Of a stretch of DNA of 7,696 nucleotides, positions 1 to 4,683 are shown one piece after another. Within the stretch, counting starts at the first letter, position 1; each line of letters starts with the position of its first letter. The DNA is from DAIRGB01 sp036794765 (GTDB lineage Bacteria > Patescibacteriota > JAHJAL01): assembly GCA_036794765.1 (NCBI GenBank), contig DAIRGB010000052.1, positions 1 through 7,696 of the forward strand. The letters run 5' to 3'. The notes under the pieces are model-generated. The model was not told where the DNA came from and ran no database searches. It saw only the letters and a list, made by a program, of their open reading frames with translations. The translations under genes and the position numbers were made by a program.

Positions 1-8
1 GTCTAGGT

Positions 9-38
9 TTGACAATCCGCTTGGCGAGAAGGTATGAT
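9..38 (+). promoter_or_regulatory. Sigma70-type promoter of the HU gene
   Basis: A perfect -35 box TTGACA (9-14) is followed after 18 bases by TATGAT (33-38), one mismatch from the consensus -10. Transcription would begin near base 45. That puts the ATG at 44 at or before the first transcribed base and argues for the downstream GTG start of the HU gene. A second, weaker candidate is the exact TATAAT at 86-91, which has no convincing -35 and would give a leader of about 18 bases. Confidence 0.65.
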
Positions 39-103
39 TTTTTATGTTGAACGAAATATTAAGCTTAAATTTTTCTTCACTTACGTATAATTTATTTTTT
101 AAT

Positions 104-110
104 AAGGAGG
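104..110 (+). promoter_or_regulatory. Shine-Dalgarno site that fixes the HU start
   Basis: AAGGAGG at 104-110 is an almost complete anti-16S match placed 5 bases before a GTG codon at 116. It is the only strong Shine-Dalgarno sequence I see in the window and it decides the start of the HU gene in favour of GTG 116 over ATG 44. Confidence 0.85.
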
Positions 111-115
111 TGAGT

Positions 116-394
116 GTGAATAAACAAGAACTCATCGAAGTTGTAGCCAAGAGAACAGGTGCTTCAAAGAGAATGATTGGCGATTGCGTCAATTCAATCA
201 TCGAAGAAGTTAGCGATCAACTCAAAAAGGGCAAAAAAGTTGTATTGGCCGGCTTTGGTACTTTTCTAACAACCAAACGAGCCGCCAGAGTAGGTGTCAA
301 TCCTCAAGATCCAAGCCGAAAAATCAATATTCCATCTGCTGTTGTTCCAAAATTCCGCGCTGGCAAAACCTTGAAATTGGCTGTTCGCAAATAA
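116..394 (+). CDS. HU-family histone-like DNA-binding protein
   Basis: A 92-residue protein, the usual length for HU/IHF subunits. From the GTG start, residues 1-45 form the helical dimerisation part (NKQELIEVVAKRTG). Then comes the family signature GFGTF (46-50), followed by the basic beta-arm with KRAAR (54-58) and NPQ (62-64); P63 matches the proline that intercalates into bent DNA. The C-terminal part carries IPSAVVPKFRAGK (72-84), also typical. HU dimers bind the minor groove of the nucleoid, bend DNA and assist replication, repair and recombination. The frame is open further upstream to ATG 44, but that would add 24 residues with no family counterpart and would place the start at the predicted transcription start. 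The gene has its own promoter, ribosome site and terminator, so it is probably monocistronic. HU versus IHF subunit cannot be settled by eye; HU is likelier. Confidence 0.95.
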   Translation: MNKQELIEVVAKRTGASKRMIGDCVNSIIEEVSDQLKKGKKVVLAGFGTFLTTKRAARVGVNPQDPSRKINIPSAVVPKFRAGKTLKLAVRK

Positions 395-417
395 TCACAC
401 CTCTCTACCATAAATCA

Positions 418-450
418 AAAACCACCTTGTACAAAAGGTGGTTTTGTTTT
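418..450 (+). terminator. Rho-independent terminator of the HU gene, probably bidirectional
   Basis: ACCACCTT (421-428) pairs with AAGGTGGT (435-442) around a 6-base loop, extended by A/T pairs at 418-420 with 443-445. A T-rich tract (442-450, interrupted by one G) follows on the plus strand. On the minus strand the same stem is followed by TTTTGATTT, so it can also stop transcription arriving from the convergent cysteine-rich gene. Confidence 0.85.
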
Positions 451-493
451 GCATAAATTTCCAAGTCACAATTTCCAATTAATATAACTTATT

Positions 494-610
494 GTGTCAT
501 CCTGGAACTGGAAGGTAATCCGCTCCAACATCCAGGATCCAATTCAATTTTTTTCTTTCTGGATTTAAGGATGTCAAAGAGCGATTACGCTTTCGGCTCC
601 AGAATGACAC
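494..610. repeat. ~117-bp imperfect palindrome, MITE- or REP-like
   Basis: The ends are inverted repeats: GTGTCATCCTGGA at 494-506 and TCCAGAATGACAC at 598-610 match at 12 of 13 positions. Inside them the arms keep partial complementarity: TAATC/GATTA, GCTC/GAGC, and ATCCAGGATCC (530-540) against GGATTTAAGGAT (561-572), leaving a T-rich centre. The whole unit can fold as one long hairpin. It lies in the gap between two convergent genes and has no coding capacity. No clear target-site duplication is visible. It is most likely a non-autonomous miniature element or a REP-like palindrome; a very large terminator is less likely because no T-tract follows either arm. Confidence 0.6.
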
Positions 611-633
611 GGATTCGTTTAAAAATTAGAAAT

Positions 634-2358
634 TTATTTCCCTTCCATCTCCCCATAACACCCTGCGCACCAAACTTCTCTCTCAGTCTCTTTCCCAAAA
701 ACCGTCGCCATATCCTTCCCGCAATGATCGCAATTTCTTTGATAAATATTTGTCCGGGTTAGTTCACTGGCCCGTCTTGGATGCCGAGCATAAAAGCTTT
801 CTCTAGGTATCGGTAAATTATATTTAATATAGAAATACAACTCACTCGGCTGAATTCGATAAGGTCGCCCGGTTTTTTCGCAAATCAAAATTGCGGTCAA
901 AAGATCATGTTGTTTTTTCTCGTCACAATAACTTTTTATATTGTCTTCTATTGCATACATTTGTTCCGCCGTATCTTTTTTCTCAAAAGGCCGAAAATGA
1001 ATTTTCAAATGTTCCTTTCCACCAAAATCAACCAAACCCAGATCGGTGCCGACCAGCGGCGTTACTTGTCTTTCGTCAATTGGCCAGTATTCATAAGCGA
1101 AAGAATCATGGTAGGGAAACAAAGACATTTCCATCGGAAAAAATTCACCGTATTCTCCCGTTTCTTTCATGTAGGCAATTATCTTTTTTTTCAATTCAAA
1201 ATATTTATCTTTGGTGTATTGTTTGTTTAAAATCATGTATTCGCTCGGTGTCTTGATCCCGACACAACCAAACATATCATTGCAAGTTGCTGTGATTTCA
1301 TAGCAATATTCCAAATTGTTTCCGCCGATCAGCTCGTGACAAAACTTGCAATCTTTGGCCATCGACCGAGTCCCTACATTTAAACAATTTTCACTTCGAC
1401 TCGATCCTGTGTCAAAACAATTTATCTGATCGTTGCAATGCGTCATGCAATAACGACAACCTCTTGAATTGCGGCCCTGAAAACACATAAAACAATTCTC
1501 CGAATCTTTCATAAAATCGCCGATCACATTTTGGCAATTACTATTTTGATTCTCTCTGACCGGAAAATTGCGACAAAAATCTGCAAATTGCTTTTTCATG
1601 TTCTCCAGACTTTGAAAACTACCTGTATCGAAATTTTCTTTTTGCCTTTCATATTCTTCTTTTGTTAGCTGTCTATTCTTTATGCAATATTGCTTGTGTT
1701 TTAAGCCGACACACATAATACAATCACTGACATGATGACAATCATACAAAAACATACTATCGCGGCACTGACGGCTAAATTGAGCAAATTTTAAATTATA
1801 ACCAAAATCACAACTTACGCATTCATAACATCCTTCACAATCGTATAAATTCATGCAGTCCACTACTTCCCGACAATCTCGAACACACGAAAACATCGTA
1901 TCGACGCAACCAAACGAACAAACCAGATAACAATTTTTATTGTTCCTTCCCATCAAAGTATAATCACTGTTTTCCCCGTCCATATTGATCGCATGAAATT
2001 TTGGTACCGCCCACAACAAATCTCTAAATTGTTCAAAAAAACTTCGGCCAAAATCAAAATCTCGGCCATATATTTTTGGATCAAAATCATCGCTCAACCA
2101 ATAATCACGATCATATATTTTGGCCGGAGTTAAGGGATGATAATAAGTCACCAACTCTTTTCCCGTCGCATCACATTTGCGCTTGTAAACCGTCGTCACC
2201 AACGGCCCAAAAGCAATCCGCTGCCTGGAGCGCTCCACCGGATCCAACGTCGGATAATTTACTCCCATCATGTCATAAAATTTCTGATCTTCCGGATAGA
2301 TAATAAACTCCCGCCCACTAACCCGACAAATTCTTTTAATCGGCTGATATTCTGTCAT
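634..2358 (-). CDS. Uncharacterised cysteine-rich, putative zinc-binding protein with solenoid-like core
   Basis: A 574-residue protein with 37 cysteines and no signal peptide or membrane segment. The N-terminal module (about 8-105) has C11, C62 and a YWLSDDFDPKIYGRDFDF stretch. Cysteine-dense block 1 (143-225) has DC/GC/SC pairs at short, fairly regular spacing, as in a parallel beta-helix, and is closed by NRQLTKEEY (228-236). Block 2 (275-365) is similar and is closed by LNKQYTKDKY (377-386). The C-terminal module (about 493-567) ends in a zinc ribbon, C543-x2-C546 and C564-x2-C567. The N- and C-terminal modules share order and spacing (C11 to C62, C493 to C543) and look like duplicates. 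I recognise this architecture as a family common in Candidate Phyla Radiation genomes with no established function. Cysteine abundance suggests metal binding or a redox-sensitive scaffold in the cytoplasm; that is inference. A TATAAT lies upstream (2394-2389, minus) without a clear -35, and no Shine-Dalgarno precedes the ATG. Confidence 0.9.
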   Translation of the reverse strand: MTEYQPIKRICRVSGREFIIYPEDQKFYDMMGVNYPTLDPVERSRQRIAFGPLVTTVYKRKCDATGKELVTYYHPLTPAKIYDRDYWLSDDFDPKIYGRDFDFGRSFFEQFRDLLWAVPKFHAINMDGENSDYTLMGRNNKNCYLVCSFGCVDTMFSCVRDCREVVDCMNLYDCEGCYECVSCDFGYNLKFAQFSRQCRDSMFLYDCHHVSDCIMCVGLKHKQYCIKNRQLTKEEYERQKENFDTGSFQSLENMKKQFADFCRNFPVRENQNSNCQNVIGDFMKDSENCFMCFQGRNSRGCRYCMTHCNDQINCFDTGSSRSENCLNVGTRSMAKDCKFCHELIGGNNLEYCYEITATCNDMFGCVGIKTPSEYMILNKQYTKDKYFELKKKIIAYMKETGEYGEFFPMEMSLFPYHDSFAYEYWPIDERQVTPLVGTDLGLVDFGGKEHLKIHFRPFEKKDTAEQMYAIEDNIKSYCDEKKQHDLLTAILICEKTGRPYRIQPSELYFYIKYNLPIPRESFYARHPRRASELTRTNIYQRNCDHCGKDMATVFGKETEREVWCAGCYGEMEGK

Positions 2359-2430
2359 ACAAATTTTCGCTTAGTTATTAATATCTATATTATACAAATT
2401 AATTTTCAATAATCCTTCCATCTCCCCAAG

Positions 2431-2480
2431 TTTTTAAGAGTTTCTAAGTGTTTAAAAGAGTTTATAAGTGTTTGTTAAGT
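2431..2480 (+). repeat. Five tandem 10-bp units, core TTTNTAAGAG/TTTNTAAGTG
   Basis: Five consecutive decamers start at 2431, 2441, 2451, 2461 and 2471: TTTTTAAGAG, TTTCTAAGTG, TTTAAAAGAG, TTTATAAGTG and a degenerate TTTGTTAAGT. The last two bases of the first four alternate AG, TG, AG, TG, so there is also a 20-bp higher-order period. The array lies just upstream of the probable promoter of the permease gene. A close copy of units 1-4 occurs at 4167-4192. The 10-bp period is close to one DNA turn. Function is unknown. Confidence 0.75.
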
Positions 2481-2495
2481 TAAATTAAAATTTCT

Positions 2496-2509
2496 TGTTA
2501 TACTATAAT
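2496..2509 (+). promoter_or_regulatory. Probable extended -10 promoter for the permease gene
   Basis: TG at 2496-2497, one base, then TATACT (2499-2504) forms an extended -10; an exact TATAAT overlaps it at 2504-2509. Neither has a convincing -35 at the normal distance. Transcription would begin around 2511-2516, giving a leader of roughly 20-25 bases with no Shine-Dalgarno match before the ATG at 2536. Confidence 0.45.
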
Positions 2510-2535
2510 TAAATCAAAGTAATTAACCGGCTATT

Positions 2536-3600
2536 ATGATAAAAAAATCATCCGCTATCCGTTCTCAACAAATCATCGAAATTTCCACTTGGACAATATT
2601 AAAAACCATAATTATCCTACTGGTTTTGTATTTCTTTTTCCATATCCGCTATATTCTGCTAATGCTATTTATTGTTACTATTCTTGTCTCGGCGCTCAAA
2701 CCGACGGTTGAGTGGCTGCAAAAAAGAAAAATTCCCCGCTTGCTTTCCGTTACTTTAATTTTTTTGTTTGTCCTGGCGATAATAGTTATGATTGGCGTTT
2801 CTATTTTCCCGCCCCTACTGGCTCAATTGCAACAACTTGTAACTGAGTTACCCGTCAAACTTCAACATTATCTCACTCAATCTGAGACAAAAATACAGTT
2901 ACAAATTTGGCGTGACTGGCTTATTCAAACTGGTTTGATCAACAATTTTGGTCGCGCCTTGGAAATAATATATGAACAAGTTAGTAACGCCTCCGCTGGA
3001 ATCATCAACCAAACTTTCGGAGTACTAAGCGGCGCTATCGGAATTTTCACGATTTGTGCTCTCACTTTTTATCTCTTGTTGGAAGAAGGTGATGGATTCC
3101 GCTCTTTTCTACTAACCGTTTTGCCGGCCAAGACCCAAGTTTCCGCCTTCAAGATCTGGCAAAAAGCCGGCAAAAAAACCGGTAACTGGCTTCGCGGCCA
3201 ACTTTTGATCAGTTGTACCATTTTCCTCTTAAGCTTTATTGGCTACTCAATCTTGGGCGTTAAATATCCACTTGTGCTCGCGGTCATCGCGGGTTTAGCC
3301 AACATCGTTCCTTATATCGGTCCTATTGTCGGTGCTACTCCGGCCGTCTTGATTGCTCTGATCCAAAATCCACTATTGGCGGTTGGAGTTATTGTTGTCG
3401 CCGCCTTTATCCAACAAATTGACAGTCAATTTATCACCCCAAAAATTATGGGGTCATTTGTGGGCCTAAGTCCGGTAACTATCATCATTTCGCTCTTGAT
3501 CGGCGGATCACTGGCCGGAATTTGGGGAGTGCTGCTGGCCATCCCCCTCGCCGCTACCATCGGAGTCATCATGGAAGAATGGGAAAATCTCAAAACATAA
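2536..3600 (+). CDS. AI-2E family (UPF0118) membrane transporter
   Basis: A 354-residue polytopic inner-membrane protein of typical family length. Hydrophobic segments lie near residues 20-35, 38-54, 70-92, 158-182, 222-241, 245-262, 265-292 and 314-346, which fits the family's roughly eight-helix plan. A soluble loop (about 95-155) follows the third segment. Family motifs are clear: WLRGQ (218-222), NIVPYIGPIVGATPA (256-270), and SQFITPKIMG (297-306) followed by GLSP (310-313). Members export or exchange small solutes; the name comes from AI-2 export by E. coli TqsA, while other members act as Na+/H+ antiporters, so the substrate here cannot be assigned. The ATG at 2536 directly precedes a basic cytoplasmic N-terminus and no better start is visible. 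It is followed 45 bases later by smpB, which has its own promoter, so the two are probably not an obligate operon. Confidence 0.92.
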   Translation: MIKKSSAIRSQQIIEISTWTILKTIIILLVLYFFFHIRYILLMLFIVTILVSALKPTVEWLQKRKIPRLLSVTLIFLFVLAIIVMIGVSIFPPLLAQLQQLVTELPVKLQHYLTQSETKIQLQIWRDWLIQTGLINNFGRALEIIYEQVSNASAGIINQTFGVLSGAIGIFTICALTFYLLLEEGDGFRSFLLTVLPAKTQVSAFKIWQKAGKKTGNWLRGQLLISCTIFLLSFIGYSILGVKYPLVLAVIAGLANIVPYIGPIVGATPAVLIALIQNPLLAVGVIVVAAFIQQIDSQFITPKIMGSFVGLSPVTIIISLLIGGSLAGIWGVLLAIPLAATIGVIMEEWENLKT

Positions 3601-3611
3601 TCTGCAGGACC

Positions 3612-3639
3612 TTGACAAAATAAACACAAATGTTAATAT
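3612..3639 (+). promoter_or_regulatory. Strong promoter for smpB, predicted to give a leaderless mRNA
   Basis: TTGACA (3612-3617) is separated by 16 bases from TAATAT (3634-3639), which carries an extended -10 TG at 3631-3632. The expected transcription start, 6-8 bases past the -10, coincides with the A of the smpB ATG at 3646. No Shine-Dalgarno sequence precedes that ATG. Confidence 0.7.
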
Positions 3640-3645
3640 AAACAC

Positions 3646-4095
3646 ATGAGAAAGTTCATTGCCAAAAACAAAAAAGCCCGTTTCAACTATGAAATCTTGG
3701 ACACCATGATTGCGGGCATTTGCTTATTTGGCCATGAAGTCAAATCCATCCGCGCCGGAAAGATCAGTTTAAACGAATCATTCGCCAAAATAATTGCCGG
3801 TGAACTATGGTTGGTCGGCGCCCATATCAATCAATATGAACAATACGCAGCCAAAAACTACGACCCGACCCGCAGTCGCAAACTCCTCGTCAAACGCAAA
3901 GAAATTGATTTTCTCCTCGGTAAAACCAAAGAAAAAGGCCTCACCATTATTCCCCTGGCAGTTTTTTTACAAGACAACAAACTAGTCAAAGTCGAACTCG
4001 GAGTAGGGCGGGGCAAAAAACTACATGACAAAAGAGAAACGATTAAACGACGGGAACAGGAGAGAGATATTAGGCGAAAGTTTGGAAGGTATTAA
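3646..4095 (+). CDS. smpB: SsrA-binding protein SmpB
   Basis: A 149-residue protein of standard SmpB length. It carries NKKARFNYEI (8-17), GHEVKSIRAGKISLNESFA (29-47), YDPTRSRKLL (72-81) followed by the KRKEI helix, GLTIIPLAVF (98-107), and KVELGVGRGKKLHDKR (115-130). The basic C-terminal tail (130-147, KRREQERDIRRK) normally folds into a helix in the mRNA channel of a stalled ribosome. SmpB binds the tRNA-like domain of tmRNA and delivers it to ribosomes lacking a stop codon, starting trans-translation. The partner gene ssrA lies 159 bases downstream on the same strand. The ATG at 3646 starts the conserved domain at once, and the promoter position suggests a leaderless transcript. Confidence 0.97.
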   Translation: MRKFIAKNKKARFNYEILDTMIAGICLFGHEVKSIRAGKISLNESFAKIIAGELWLVGAHINQYEQYAAKNYDPTRSRKLLVKRKEIDFLLGKTKEKGLTIIPLAVFLQDNKLVKVELGVGRGKKLHDKRETIKRREQERDIRRKFGRY

Positions 4096-4198
4096 AAACT
4101 CTTTTAAACTCTCATAAACCCTTAAAAACCCTTGCAAACTGTGTTATAAATCAAATTAGTTTTAAAGAGTTTCTAAGCGTTTATAAGAGTTTGCTATT
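4094..4198. repeat. Two opposed arrays of a 10-bp repeat between smpB and ssrA
   Basis: Left arm (4094-4140): decamers of form NNAAACYCTT repeat four to five times (AAAAACTCTT, TTAAACTCTC, ATAAACCCTT, AAAAACCCTT). Right arm (4159-4198): the inverse orientation GTTTTAAAGA, GTTTCTAAGC, GTTTATAAGA and a degenerate fourth unit. The arms can pair into a hairpin in several registers shifted by 10 bases, with about 18 bases between them. Bases 4167-4192 match 2438-2463 at 24 of 26 positions, so this is the same repeat family as the array before the permease gene. It starts within the smpB stop codon and might act as its 3'-end structure, although no clean T-tract follows. Confidence 0.75.
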
Positions 4199-4254
4199 GC
4201 TATCCGCGGAATAAATTTAAATATTGAAAACTACGTAAAATTTGAATTTACCCC

Positions 4255-4683
4255 GGGGATGACTTTGGCTTTGACAGATTTGTTCTTTAATTATTTGCAT
4301 GTAGTGGGTTGTCATTTTATCCACTTTAAATCTCAAAAATGACAGGCATTTCAACTGCCAACTCAATTGTAGCCCGAGCTACCAACGTCTTTAACAACGT
4401 TCTTGCGTTGTTTAAAGCGCCAGCTTTCGGTTACTCTTTTGCCTAAGAAATTAGACAAACATCTCGCCCGGACGGCGCGACGGCCGGATCCGAGGTGTCA
4501 TATAATTCGCGCTGCTATCAAATCGCCAACATAACGATTTGATCTAAGCCTTTTTATGTTCCTTGAACTTGGATATTTGTTGCTTTATTCGTCCATTTTC
4601 AAGGTAAAAAATGTAAAGCAACTAAACATGTAGCTAATAATTAAAAAAAAGTCTGGACGCCGGTTCGACCCCGGCCATCTCCA
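4255..4683 (+). ncRNA. ssrA: tmRNA (transfer-messenger RNA)
   Basis: A one-piece tmRNA of about 429 bases that rescues stalled ribosomes with SmpB. Acceptor stem: GGGGATG (4255-4261) with CATCTCC (4676-4682), discriminator A4683. T-arm: GCCGG (4659-4663), loop TTCGACC, CCGGC (4671-4675). PK1: AGTGG (4303-4307) with CCACT (4321-4325), and TGTCATTTT (4310-4318) with AAAATGACA (4336-4344). The resume codon is GCC at 4357, 12 bases after PK1. The tag frame has 29 codons to TAA 4444-4446, and the stop sits in a CTAA-GAAA-TTAG hairpin. PK2: 4459-4466 with 4491-4498, and GCGCGA (4475-4480) with TCGCGC (4507-4512). PK3: ATCAAATCG (4517-4525) with 4535-4543, and AACATAA (4528-4534) with TTATGTT (4554-4560). 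PK4: CCTTGAA (4561-4567) with TTCAAGG (4598-4604), and GTTGCTTTA (4579-4587) with 4614-4622. The encoded 3' end continues C-T-T, so CCA is not fully encoded. A possible -10, TAAAAT, lies at 4236-4241. Confidence 0.95.
4357..4446 (+). other. tmRNA proteolysis-tag reading frame, 29 codons plus TAA
   Basis: From the resume codon GCC the tag begins ANSIVARATN, continues VFNNVLALFK and ends APAFGYSFA, then TAA. The frame is fixed by three things: the 12-base distance from the end of PK1, an alanine resume codon, and the stop lying inside a GAAA-loop hairpin. Upstream in-frame codons back to GGC 4345 are open, and in-frame alanine codons also occur at 4372 and 4378, so a different resume point is possible but fits the PK1 spacing less well. 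The tag is much longer than the 10-residue E. coli one and ends in GYSFA rather than LAA. Its length and hydrophobic, aromatic end recall mollicute tags ending YAFA. Confidence 0.75.

Noticed and set aside
44..115. Upstream extension of the HU frame to ATG 44
   Set aside because: The added residues have no family counterpart, the ATG falls at the predicted transcription start, and a strong Shine-Dalgarno serves GTG 116.
571..762. Plus-strand open frame of 63 codons
   Set aside because: It starts inside the palindromic repeat and runs antisense over the end of the cysteine-rich gene; no protein-like features.
891..1256. Plus-strand open frames opposite the cysteine-rich gene
   Set aside because: They are antisense to a clearly coding frame, and their composition mirrors the complement of its cysteine and asparagine codons.
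2076..2412. Two plus-strand open frames over the start of the cysteine-rich gene
   Set aside because: Antisense shadows of a well-supported protein, with no ribosome sites or recognisable motifs.
2431..2480. CRISPR array
   Set aside because: The repeat is a contiguous 10-bp unit with no spacers, and no cas genes are present.
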